From: Cycas panzhihuaensis
Lineage: Eukaryota > Cycadophyta
Length of the DNA stretch: 64,000 bases
Assembly: GCA_023213395.1 (NCBI GenBank)
Contig: CM041465.1
Span: forward strand, 198,345,741 to 198,409,740
Direction of reading: 5' to 3'
The position numbers and the translations under genes are program-made. Position 1 is the stretch's first letter; each line of letters starts with the position of its first letter. The notes beneath the pieces were generated by a model. It ran no database searches. It saw only the letters and a program-made list of their open reading frames with translations, and was not told where the DNA came from. Shown here piece by piece: positions 35,889 through 47,011 of the stretch.

Positions 35889-38800
35889 TGTTTCCTGACT
35901 ACCGGGAATGGGTTTTGGCGAGTCGACTCAGGTAAGTGTAATTACGCTTCTATCCTTTGCCTTTGTCACTTCTTGAGAAAGGTAAATCGAAGCATCTATT
36001 TTCCATTGCATAAGTGATTAATTCATTTAAAGGATCATCTTGCATCTGTTGCTTGATCATATTGCCTGGCATTATTCTAGCCTATGATGATCTTGGGACA
36101 TGTATCCCAATGGCACTCTACAACCATCCTACACACCTCCATGTTGTCCTAAGTACCGACTAGCCCTTATGATCCGTTCATACCTCCATTTCCATATCAT
36201 AGCTCTTAGTGCTCTGCTAGGTGTGATTGGTATTTTCCTACCTATTTGCCAACTTCTTGGGAAATCTATCTCTTTGGTGCTCCATCCGACGTAGGTCATT
36301 TCTCCCTCATGACTATACCTAGCTATCTGGATAGAGGGTCAGGTCCTCTTAGGCCTCAGGTACCTTCCTTTAGGCTGCCATCTCCCTCTCCTCTTTATGT
36401 TTCTTGTGATGTCATCACACCGTGATAAATATCGTAGTACCGCTGTAGATTTCGTGGTATCATGAAGTTTAACGTGGGGAAACTATCAGTAACATTTTTA
36501 AAAAATCTATCATGGTAAATTTTACATTTATTATGAAATTGCCACGTGGCTAAGTCGTATCCCGAGTTCTAACCTAATCCTAATCACCCAATTGAGCTAG
36601 GGTTAGGTATAAAACCTAAAAAAGACCTCATTTCTTTCTTTTCCTCCACTTTTTCTTCTCTCCTCTTTTACTTTCACAGGTGATTTCTTACAGAAGTACA
36701 CTACAACATCTAGCACACCTATGTCCCAGCCTGAGATTGACTCTCTACATCTTAGATCCATGGAAGTACGCCTAAGACAAAGCTTCTTCAAGTAAGATGT
36801 GCTCCAAGGCTCACTTCCATGAATAAGAATCATATTTCATCAAGTTTTCCCTTCAGGTTTAATAGCCAATACAAGATTCCACCTGCAAACCTTATAGGGT
36901 TGCCTTCCTATGCCATTTTCTTAGGCAGATTTGCTCCTAATCTGCCCATAGTAGGTATTATTCCATTTATATTTCATTTTTCCCTTTTTAAGTTCTTTTA
37001 AAAGAGATTAGAATATCCTATATATATTTTTTCTCAGTTTTTTCCATCTAGTATAGGAGGCATCCCCTCCATTTTTCCTTGTTTGCCCTCCCTACCTTCC
37101 TTCTCTCTCCTGGTTTTTCCAAGGAGGCTGTGAGGAGAGGTCCCAAAAGGGTGAGAGAAAGGAGCCAAGGTGGGAGACCTTCTCCTTAAGGGCAACCCCA
37201 TTCTCCTCTTTTCCTCTTCCTCTTTTGTGCTTCCCTTGGGCTATGAAAAAGCTCTTGGAAGAGAGGCCATCGTTGGTAGCAGTGTACACAACCCATTGCT
37301 ACACCAACTCTAGCCCTGGGTGCCTTACATGTGTAGTGTTTCTAGCCCTTAGTCATACCATGCGTCACTTTTAGGTTTTGGATTAGAGCTAAGTTGCAAA
37401 AGTTGCATATTGCAACCTTTGCAATATCGATAATAATTACAACCTTTGTGTAACCTATCTCCCACACTTTTGGCTACTATTAGATTATTTGGATCTGTTG
37501 CTTATGCTCTTAGATAGCATGGAGATATGTATATTGAAGGGTTAGCCATTCTGACGCTAACCATCCCCATCCTTTTCTCTTGTCTTGCTTGCATTGAGGA
37601 GGTTGGACATTATCTCTTAGCTAAAGGTTTACTTTAATTGAAGCACTTTACTCGCATTATTTTGTTCACCTTGCATACACATATATACTTGGCATCCTAG
37701 TAGCCCTTTGGGAAAGGGGTGTACTCTTTAATTGTAGGTTTTGTTACATTGCACACAGAGGAGGAAGAAATGCATCAATCTGGGCACATCTCCCTCATTC
37801 CTTTCCCTTATCATTTCTATCTTTTTGTATAGTCCTTTCCTTTTCCTTTTTTTGCCTCTTCCTTTTAGTTCAGGTAAGGTAAAGAAGCCCCAACACCACC
37901 ACTCTATGCTACCCACATGTGGGAAAAGGAAAAGGGATGTGAGTATGGCATAAGAGAATATCTTTATCCAGTCGTACGATCCTTCAGGTACATCATCCTT
38001 TTCTCTTCGTAGCTCTTTTCCTCTTATCTTAAGCTTATTTGTTTGCATGCATGAAACATAAAAGGAAAAAGGGAAAAGAAATAAGTTTACATCCACTACT
38101 TGCACATGCATGCCATGCTCATGCTCTTAGGAAAGAATGTGAAATAGGAACCATATCCTTTTGCTTCCTTGCTTGATTGCATGCATTTCCTTTTGGCCTT
38201 ACACCTTTTGCACATACGTTTGCAATTGTTTGGCTTTCCCCCTTTACTCGTTTTTCTCCTATTAAAAATAAAAAGAGAGTGAGATTTTATATTTGAGAGT
38301 AAACAAGAGCGTATTTACTATTTTTATAGTTTTCTATCTCTTATTTGCAATAAACATAACAACTTACACATCACTTCATCATCACACATAGAAGGCCAAA
38401 CCCTTCACACATAAGACGATGAAAACCTCTTTCATTGTTGCTTCTTATCCCCCAAACTCACCTTGGGTATGCTAACCTAGGGAGGATTTTTCCTCTAGGA
38501 CATTCTCTTCTAATCTCATCACACCTACACTAGCTAAGTAGCCTTGACATCCTCTTCTTCAAGTTGGTCCTACATGTGAGGTGGTTGTCCAACCCCATTC
38601 TTATAAGTGTGTACCTCCTGCATCACTTATCTGAATACATCTCATTTATATCCCCTTATTTTCTGCGAGGATTCATTCCCTCATTCGGTCTTACCTTCCC
38701 CTTTTGGCCAACCAAGGGTGGAAGAATCGACCCCATGAGGTTACTTGTGAAATCGAGGATATCCCTCATTCCTTCCACTCCCAAAACCAAAGTCAAGTTA

Positions 38801-38971
38801 CCTAGAAGGGAGTTCTGCGCTATTCGTGGGTCCTGAACCTACATTTCGATGTGCAGATGCCTTGTACAGGTGATCTCTCTCACTTGCCAGATTGACCTTA
38901 GATTTTGAAACTCTTTGTTGATTCATCCAATCCTAACTAGGTGTGGTTACCATCCCATAGACGTGATTCCA
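35889..38971 (+). repeat. 5' LTR of element B (3.08 kb)
   Basis: It starts TGTTTCCTGACTACC, ends GTGATTCCA and aligns throughout with 47012-50114. A TATAAAA box lies at 36608-36614, 719 bases from the LTR start. The long downstream part is pyrimidine-rich and includes an open frame (38564-38836) that also exists in the other LTR. Confidence 0.95.
36608..36614 (+). promoter_or_regulatory. TATA box in 5' LTR of element B
   Basis: TATAAAA follows GAGCTAGGGTTAGG and precedes AAAAGACCTC. The same arrangement is kept in the 3' LTR at 47732-47738, at the same distance from the LTR start. Confidence 0.7.
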
Positions 38972-38972
38972 C

Positions 38973-38990
38973 TGACGACCATATTAGGGA
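38973..38990 (+). promoter_or_regulatory. primer-binding site of element B
   Basis: TGACGACCATATTAGGGA, one base after the LTR, resembles the TGGCGAC...TGGGGA primer site of many plant Ty3/gypsy elements with two G-to-A changes. The tRNA is not assigned. Confidence 0.55.
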
Positions 38991-39079
38991 CCAGCTAGTA
39001 AGGGAATCATTCTTTCCCCCTTCCTGTTAGTGCTACTTCTCCTTGGTATCTCTCCCTTTTGGTTTTATTGGGTAGCCCC

Positions 39080-41096
39080 CAAAATGTATACTACTTTCTC
39101 TCTTATTTCTTCCAACTAATAGATAGAACATATATGCGACGATTATCATGTCGCTTACGAGGTCTACCTCCATTGTTAGAAGACTCCTCATATCACTCCC
39201 TTCCTACATCAAATTTTGATTTGACTATGTAGGGATTTCCTTCATATTAAGCATATCATGCCTATGTATCTAATTCACATGAGCCTTCTACTTCCTTTCA
39301 AGGATCCGTGCAAGAGGGTGAAGACCCAATCTTTTATCTGGGTGACCAACAACACCCATAACCCCACTATCTCTCTACTTATGAAATAGAGGCTTCATCC
39401 CCTCTAGAGTTTCACCACCATAATGGTGACTCTCATGAGGATCGTTCTATGGGGTTTGCTTCATATGAGGTTCTGTCCACCTCTTACGATCAGACGGATA
39501 CCCCTCCTGCCGATGTAGTAGAAGCCCTTAGCCAATGTTTCCAAGCCGCCCGTTTCTAACCACATCTTAAGTGGTTTAAGAATGCCTTACGAAGCATTGT
39601 GCTTCCTTCTTCTATGTCTCCCTTACCTCGCTCATCCTATTCATCTTCTTCTCTCCATAGTTTATGTTCTTTGGGGACCACCCAAGGCATGTTTTCTTCG
39701 TAACTCAGGTTGAGCATACCCCCGTGTAGTCAAACGACTATTCCTCCTCTGATTATAATCTATCCACCACCCACTAGACCTAGGGGACCCGTATATGCCC
39801 CTACTTCTAGTTGCATGGGGCTCACCCTCATACACTCTTAACTCCAGCCTATCGACTCTTCTCTTTACGTGCCTCCTTGTTACATCTCTCAACTGTGGGG
39901 GCACGGTAAAGGAAACACCCTTCCATCTTATGGGGTGGACCCTTTGCACCTATATGGGGTTGTGCCACCCATGGGTGGCCCATATGGGCAAAACCTGATC
40001 CCTCACCCCTCTTTTCTGTCATCCTACATTGCACCTCATGTTGTACTTTTGCAAGGAGGGTAGGCCCCCTCCCAAGGCACCTTCCCTCAAACTCATTTTA
40101 AACAAGGAGCATTTCCTCAAGGAGGAATAGGTCTGTCACACTCATCTGCTCCTATGCATGCCCCTTCAAATGTGGGATTCATATCCTCTCACCAAACGGT
40201 GGGAGAAAAACATCACCTTTTAAACCAAACCCTCCAAGGAGGATTCAGGCAACCTTGCCCACCTCCTCTTCTAGCTTTCGTCAACCTTATGGTCTAGTCA
40301 AGGGCACATCCCTTTATATACTATAGGTCAATGTCTCGATTCCTCCCTTGAAAAGAAGTGGTGTTCCATCTATGGAGAATGTTTCCACGAAGATTCACAG
40401 TGTTGGGCCCAGCATCCTAGAGCTACCCTACAACATAATTCTTCCCCCAAACAGGCATCTAGGCCTAACTTAGACGAGCCCATCCATAGAGATTCCTTCC
40501 CCAAATATGGGGAATGTGAGCGCAATAACCAACAAAAGAATAGATGAAACAAAGGAAGATCCCCAAAACCTCACCCTTTGCGAGCTAAAGAGAAGTGTGC
40601 AAGGAATTCATCCTCTTCCTCTAGTTCTCCCCACCATCGTACTCCCTCACCTTCTCAATCCTAAAATAAGGGAAAGAAAGTCATCTAAATGCTTGAGACT
40701 ATACTATTGTATGACCTAACCCAGTCTCAAGCTGTTAAAGAGACAAATGATGCCTCTTCATCCACACCTCACCCTAATCCTCTTTTTGAGGTCTCTGATC
40801 TAAAAGTCCTTGCGCTTCCCAAGACCGTTCTTGCACACCCTAGTCGCTATGACTTTCGAAGAGCTCTTCCCCAACCTACTGTGAAGGGGAAGCCCTTCTC
40901 TATCATTGATAAGCTCCACACCATCGTCGTGGGGATGTCCTTAATGAATGTCTTGAGGAGCTATCCTAAGCAATATGCTCTTCTTCTTGAAGCTCTTGGC
41001 CAACAAGATGCTTCCATCCGTGTAGTAGGCACCACCTCCCATGGACCACCTATCATCTCATTTGATCCCCAAGATCTCCCATCTCCTAGTGAATAG
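39080..41096 (+). pseudogene. gag: Tat-type gag remnant of element B
   Basis: The coding text is spread over several frames. An acidic N-terminal stretch (39300-39530) is followed by a Pro/Gly-rich stretch (39860-40060) and then the nucleocapsid knuckle KWCSIYGECFHEDSQCW at 40355-40405. Its spacing, C-x2-Y-x4-H-x4-C, is the Tat-type C-x2-H-x4-H-x4-C with the first His changed to Tyr by a C-to-T step. The host element has the intact form at 56686-56726. From 40689 to 41096 an open frame leads straight into protease. I could not place the central capsid domain with confidence. It is inactive. Confidence 0.65.
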
Positions 41097-41480
41097 GAGA
41101 AGTTTTTTCATTACCCATTTGTTATTTTTGTTAACACTCTCAATTTTATCATAAAGAGGACAATCGTAGATAATGGCTCCTCGGTTAATGCTATGCCTAT
41201 GTGCATGCTCAAGGAGTTGGGCATAGTAGCTTTTAAGTCTATCCTTTATAAATGCCAAGGGTATGATGGGACTGAGAAGTCCCCCTTAGGGACAGTCTCC
41301 CTTTCCTTCACCTTACCAGGAAAGACCGTTTCTGTCAAAGTTATTGTACTTAATATTGATATGTAGTACAACCTTTTATTAGGCTGACCGTGGCTCGATC
41401 AAATGGAAGCAATCTGCTCCTCATGTTGGAGGCAACTTAAATTTATCCATGAAGGATGAGTTAAAGTTGTTGCCCATGAG
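41097..41480 (+). pseudogene. retroviral-type aspartic protease of element B
   Basis: In the same frame as the preceding gag stretch, after a single TAG, come RTIVDNGSSVNAMP (41155-41196, active-site D-N-G), the flap-like GYDGTEKSPLGTV, and YNLLLG*PWLDQ near 41368, where the stop replaces Arg. This is the order of a Tat gag-protease. D-N-G in place of D-G-G or D-T-G may be damage (a G-to-A step). The role would be cleaving the gag polyprotein. Confidence 0.8.
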
Positions 41481-41483
41481 CCT

Positions 41484-41891
41484 ATGCCAACTTACACTTC
41501 TCATCCAACCTGCCAGGTTGTCTTTGATGATGAAGATAGCAATCATGGGGAGGTTGTCCCTTCCGCAAGGCCCCTTTTCCAAGAGACCGACCTTCATCAA
41601 ACAAAACCTATACCTTGTCATAAGCCAAACATAGTTACGTTTGCCCCTATTGGTGTAGGTAATTATAGTTATCTAGCCATCATGGGTGATTTTGAGTCAG
41701 ATAGCGAGGGCGATGAGCCCCCTCTTTGCCATGTCACCCTGGTTTTACGTATACCTAGGGAGATATCCAAATCAGATATTCCCTCTTCTCCTCATTCTAT
41801 ATTATCCCCAGAGCTACTGGTTCTAAACCAACCACTTCTTTCATCTTCTTGCCCTCCCCGAGTAGTTTTACATAGACGTCTGTGTCGATAA
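41484..41891 (+). pseudogene. post-protease linker frame of element B
   Basis: A 135-codon open stretch directly after protease, acidic (DFESDSEGDEPP) and Pro/Ser-rich. It corresponds to the linker that normally joins protease to reverse transcriptase, but no RT blocks follow in 41900-42900. The role is unknown. Confidence 0.45.
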
Positions 41892-42890
41892 GCCATTCGT
41901 AGAGGTACTTTTTTTTCACTCTATAGATCCTCACCTAAGACTAGAGTCTGTCCTACTCAGATACAACTTTGTCACGTGACCTATTGCGGGTTAGGTCTGT
42001 TACACCCATCTGGGTCTGACCAAAACCATTTTACTTATAGGCCTAGTCATACAGGGCATACCCTTCATCGTATATCTCTATTTTACGCATGACCATTTTC
42101 TCTCTCTCCTTTCACTCTGAAATGAGCCTAAACTATCATCCTATATGCGTCTCCATTCCTTCTAATCATATGTGGAATGGTGGTTTAAGGTGGCCCTCTC
42201 GCTCCTTTTGGGTTCCTCCAGCGGAACCCCTCGTCCCTCTTTCTTTGGGGGGCCATCCTCCTAATTGGGTATATTGTCCCCATCGCTCCTGAGCCTAGAA
42301 ACACTCCCCAATTAGGGTGGCCTATTCGAGTTTCATTACTCCCTTTCTCACTGGTGCTTCTTTTACATATTCTGTTATGCTCCTATGTGGATATGTATGG
42401 CTCCCTACGTGCTAGTCTCACATATGCTTATCGCCAATGCTCATGGTGATCATCTGTCCCTGCCAAGGGTGTGGCCCTACATGAAAGGAAGTGTATGCAA
42501 CTCAAATAATCTGATAACACAAACCATATAATAATCAACTCAAACCATCATGATCTATAGCTCCTCATGCAGCTGTGCACCCTCATACCTATGTATACAC
42601 AAACATACATATAAAAGAAAATACAATAAAATACATCATCATGTATCATCACATGCCATGATATACCAAATGGGATACCAATGGCCCTGTCTATATACAT
42701 AAAAATCATAATGTATCATATTATACAAATGGTATGGTACATCATCTGTGGGAAGCCAAAATCCTTGTAGTGAGGAGTACAATCATGTGGTAACAAATGG
42801 TGACTCCCTCGAGGTTTGGTGCTTTCCCAAATTAAAACCTGATACATCCTACTACGTAGTGGTCCTTTGCTCATAGCGCATCATCCCCTG
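41892..42890. other. interior of element B without gene signal
   Basis: This is where reverse transcriptase would be expected. No YxDD, LPQG or integrase block appears in any frame I read. Confidence 0.4.
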
Positions 42891-42899
42891 GTCGATGCG

Positions 42900-44830
42900 A
42901 TCCCTTGCTAGGGGACCACATACCTCCTAAACTCTTCTTGTACCTCTGAGAGCTCCCTACCTCGCTCCCCTCGTCCTGAGGCCTCCTTGGGGTCGTCACC
43001 ATCTTGTGAGGATATGTCTTGCTCCACGATGACCTCGATGCCACCTAATCCACCAGCTAATTGTATCATGCCTGGATACAATCCCTCTCATCCTCAACTC
43101 CTCAGAGCCTATCCTCCATCCCCCGAAGATTCTCCTCCAACACTACCACTCAGATGTGACTCTCTACATCACCATCTTCTCCTCCTTGAGCCTCTAGTAC
43201 CTGGACCTGACCTCGTAGGGTATCCCTCTCTCCTCTGGTCCCATCCAACTTGCCTTGTAGCTATCCCACTCTTGCCTCGTGCTCTTGGGACTTCCCTACA
43301 CACACATCTATGGCCCTGACCAATGGGGCAAATGCTACTGTGTGGGCCCCTACCCACCGTGGCTCCTCTCCTGCCTGGATGGGAGGTTGCCCCTCCGTGT
43401 AGGCCTAGGGGAACATCTCCTGGACTACCACCTCAACCAATCTCCCTATCTCCACTACTCCTGTGGAGTCCTATGCACCATATGTCAGTATATGCATCTA
43501 TATATGTATACCAAATAAACCAAATCAAAGAAAAATATATAGATGCCTGGTGATTGAAAGATGACATGAAAACAATAGTGTTTCACCTCTTGGGACTATC
43601 AACTCCTCGACTCAGATGATCACCTCCTCCTCAGGACCTCCCCTAGCTACTGGTACCTCCTCCTCCTCTAGTACCACCTCACCAATAGCCTGGCCTACCG
43701 AAGTATCACCTCCAACCTCCTCAGTTATAATTGCTACCACTGCTTGGGCTCTCCTGACTATCCTTAGTCTCTTGACTGGCGTTCGTGGTGGTCTTCCTCT
43801 CCCTATAGCTCCTGAAGAGCTTGGCTCTCATCCTGCAGCTCTTGAAGGTCCTCCCTCTCCTCCTGTGGTCCCTGATAAACCTACCTCGCCACCTAATGCT
43901 CCTCATGAGCCTTCCCCATCATCCCCACCATCAACACTATCATCATCATCTCCTCTAGGGCCACCTCTAACTCCTCCTACTCCACCTGCCTCGTCATCAC
44001 TATCCTACCTCACCCCTTTATATGGGTATATCGTGTAGTCTGCCATGGTGAGGAGGTCCAATGATGTAGCCTCTACCAAGCATCAGATGTGTGTCTGATC
44101 CTCGGTCCCCCTGAACTGAGTCTGCCACCTATGGACCATAGGAGCCTACGCTGAGATAGGGTGTGGCCCTCCTGAAAGTGCCACTACTTCAAAGTGATAA
44201 AAAATTTAGCACTGCAGCAATGTGTTGTATGACAAACCTCCTCTCTCGGTCATCCTAATAATGTCTAACTAGGTGATGAGGTTCACCGCTATCAAAGTGG
44301 CCCAATCCATCCTCTCCCGGTCCTTGCATCTCCTCATTATCTCCATCCATCTGTCGGGTATGTCTCTGTAGTTCTATTTATGGGATATTCATAACAGGAT
44401 ACATAGTGTGATCAACTTCCTCACTCGAGGAATCCATGACATAACCATGCTTTGTACAGGTATACCTCTTCTCTCCCACCTATTTTGACCTATAAAATAG
44501 GTAACCACCTCCATGTGTGATGCATCATTGCTAGGTAATGCCCCTAGCGATGTTGGTTCTCCTACTGCCGGTACCTCCCAAGATCCTCTGGATGTCTCCA
44601 AGTGTGACAATAATGTCCCCCACTTGGGGGAGGTGGAACACATGCCACTTGCGAGCCTAGTGTGAGACTATGTCAACCAGGAGACGCTGCTCCAAAGCAT
44701 ATTGTGGCATCCAGATGGCCTTCAATAGGTTACATCTCCCTAATACATGTCAGTCTCCTCGAGACATCATCTCAGTGAAGCTCATCATCATCACGCCGAT
44801 GTTCTCGCAGTTGTCTACCGTGATAACCGA
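42900..44830 (-). pseudogene. antisense PMD-type gene in element B
   Basis: On the strand opposite to gag, a plant mobile domain-like protein can be read across small frame changes. WHVFHLPQVGDIIVTLGDIQ with RIL comes first (about 44660-44590). Then come ASHMEVVTYFIGQ, IMRRCKDRERMDWATLIAV (about 44340-44280) and a QTQFRGTEDQTH block. An RG-rich and acidic region follows (about 43870-43590). A GT-AG intron at 43586-43461 then breaks a Gly codon in phase 1. The second exon gives GRLVEVVVQEMFP and a coiled-coil-like tail (AIDVCVGKSQEHEARVG). Block order and intron position match the gene at 50371-51988. Extra PMD genes are known from Tat-lineage elements; their function is unsettled. Stops are present. 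Confidence 0.65.
43461..43586 (-). other. putative intron (126 bases) in antisense gene of element B
   Basis: On the minus strand the donor is AGAG|GTGAAACAC and the acceptor is CTCCACAG|GAGTAG. Joining the exons completes a Gly codon after EELIVPR and keeps the frame. The intron is AT-rich compared with the flanking exons and has in-frame stops. Confidence 0.6.
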
Positions 44831-46068
44831 ACACCCTAAGAACTAGTTAGAACTCCTCTATACCTACCTATCTGCATTTAGGACTATCCCTCAGTCATTC
44901 CTAGTTAAATTTGGCACTCCTTCAGGCCATTATTTTCTTTTTTGTTAGTTGGTCTGCCTTCGCATTATGCTAAACTCTGTGGTATCGCAAAGTTTAGTAT
45001 GGGGCCCCGTTGAGTTTCTAGCAGAAACTCAACAGCCCCACGGTAAAGTTTATGGTATTATGATCTTTACCGTAAGGCTAGTAATACCCCCAATATAAAG
45101 GGGGGTTTTCCACCCAAAATAACCCAATTTTTTTCTAGGGTAGGCCATACTCAAGCCCACTAGGACCAGGGCTACCTAATGCCCTAGTCCCCTCTCTCTC
45201 TAGGCCCAATTCAGGCTCTAGGAGATCTTAATTTACCCATAAGGGGCTAAAAACTACTCTAAAAAATATCAAAAACTCATTAAATTCAAATAATGAGATG
45301 GGTGGGATAAGGTGCGATCCACTCACTGGATCCAGCTTGGCTATTATCATCTTGTCTCCCTGGTCCTACTGGTTGTCTCTATGTCATGATCCAATGGTCT
45401 GATTCCACCCTGCGTGCCTCTGAAGTCAGGCAGTGCTCTACTGCATAAGGAGAAGGGCTCTGAATCGATCATGAGCCCATGAAAATGAATCTTATTTTTG
45501 CTGAGTTTTCCTTATATAGGTGGGGGCCCTGACAGGCACCTCTTTCATTTCTCTCATCGCGATAGTCTTTGGGACCATCTCTCTCCCCTGATTACCTTTG
45601 ACTTTTGGATCCGTCTCCTATTTTACCTCTATGGCCCTCTTTTCTCCTTGCCTTCTAGGTGCATTTATGGCATCCCACTTTTAGCCTTGCAAGGCCCCTT
45701 TCACCTCAATTTTCATGCCACCTCCATATATACTAGAGTTTATGCTCATCTGGCTTGTTTCGCCATCCTAAACCCATTTTTTCTGCCCATCCGTGCCTCT
45801 GGGGTTCCCGAAAAAAGTGTCCTCCCTATCCGGGACTGCACCTCACTTCCTTAAGCAACCTTTGGCACTCCCAGAGGGGCCTTTTCGCCATCATTTTCTT
45901 CCCATCTTTTCGATCAGTTTTCTCATTCCTGGGTAACCTCACCCTTGGGTCCTCCTGCCCTTCACGACCCTTATTGATAATTACTCAAGTCCCCCATGAC
46001 TGCTTCCCTGTGTTGAGTCCTTTTCGTCCACCGACCCTATCAACACACTTTCTCCTCGATTTGCCCTA
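44831..46068. other. interior of element B between antisense gene and RNase H
   Basis: Hairpin-prone GTTGAGTTTCTAGCAGAAACTCAAC lies at 45012-45036. The open frame 45498-45854 is hydrophobic and unrecognised. This stretch may include the 5' region of the antisense gene. No RT or integrase block was seen. Confidence 0.4.
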
Positions 46069-46490
46069 TTGATGATGTTACTTGTCTTCACCAATGGCAG
46101 AAGTTGTTGTAACCCAGGCCCTTCTACCACCGTGTGGATTCTATATGACCCTTCTAGATACGACTTCATGCATTCTGTGATCTTCCTTCCTGAAGCTACT
46201 AATAACGAAGTTGAGTACACAACTGTTATTAAGACACTTACCGATGCATTCTACTTCCACTGTGGACCCATCATCCTCCTCTATGACTCTCAGGCTATGG
46301 TATCCCATCTCACCTAGGTCTACCAAATGCAGTGCCCATGGCTGAGAGCCCTCACCTCGACTGTTAGGTCCCTGTTGGTTTGTTTTCCTTCTGTTGACAT
46401 CTGGCACATTCCTTGGGCTCTCAACTCTAAGACGGGCAGCCTAGTTCATCTCGTTCTTGAGCATCGCATCCCTCTTCTTGGTAACCCCTC
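46069..46490 (+). pseudogene. aRNH-type RNase H of element B
   Basis: The domain reads VFTNGRSCCNPGPS, then ILYDPSRYDF, FLPEATNNEVEYTTVIKTL and LYDSQAMVSHLT (to 46316). After a single stop it continues as TVRSLLVCFPSVDIWHIP and LVHLVLEHRIP (to about 46480). The TNNEVEY block marks the archaeal-type RNase H of the Tat lineage. The first catalytic Asp (T-D-G) is Asn here, one G-to-A step; the Glu and second Asp are present. It would degrade RNA in RNA/DNA hybrids. It lies close to the 3' LTR, without an adjoining reverse transcriptase. Confidence 0.85.
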
Positions 46491-46900
46491 TTGAGAGACT
46501 TGTTTGGTTGCCTATGCATCGAAGTCTCAGGTTATTCCTTCATTCACATCGCGATCCGTTAACACCTCTGAAAGTTGGTCACTAATGAGGTTAAACTGTG
46601 GTGACCACCATGTTTGTTTCCTTACTCTACTCTTAACACCTCTCTTAGCATATAACCCCAACTGGTTTTGACTTGTTTCTATATATAATACCTTATTCAC
46701 AACATATGTTTAATCATATATGTAGTCACCACCATCCTTCTCTCGTACTCCTACAATAGGGGCATCCCCCTCATCTCTTATCATTTCCATTCGACTATAG
46801 GGTGACACATAAGCAACCCATATGTTGTCTCGCCCTCACCTCCATGCCCACGCGTTTTGCCATGACACTCGTTATCGCACTTAGCTCACACCATTGTTAT

Positions 46901-46903
<3 letters not shown>

Positions 46904-46934
<31 letters not shown>
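46904..46934. repeat. (TA)n microsatellite
   Basis: About 15 TA units in the 3' untranslated part of element B. Confidence 0.95.
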
Positions 46935-46937
<3 letters not shown>

Positions 46938-47000
46938 ACTAACATTATATTGCCAGCATTCACCATCACATTATGCCTCTAAGCAACGAGGCTCTTCTAC

Positions 47001-47011
47001 CAAGGGAGCAG
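47001..47011 (+). promoter_or_regulatory. polypurine tract of element B
   Basis: CAAGGGAGCAG immediately precedes the 3' LTR. Confidence 0.6.

Noticed and set aside
37728-38111. 127-codon frame on minus and its plus-strand partner 37741-37953
   Set aside because: It lies within a pyrimidine-rich part of the 5' LTR and is not kept open at the matching place in the 3' LTR (48890-49200).
39662-39949. 95-codon frame on minus, Arg-rich
   Set aside because: It lies opposite the gag region of element B with no motif of its own.
43616-44038. 140-codon Pro/Ser/Thr-rich open frame on plus
   Set aside because: It is the shadow of the RG-rich/acidic exon of the antisense PMD-type gene on minus, and its low-complexity composition explains the long frame.
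45498-46068. Hydrophobic open frame before aRNH in element B, considered as the missing reverse transcriptase
   Set aside because: No RT motif (YxDD, LPQG, KLR...SPFR) can be read; the composition is that of pyrimidine-rich DNA.
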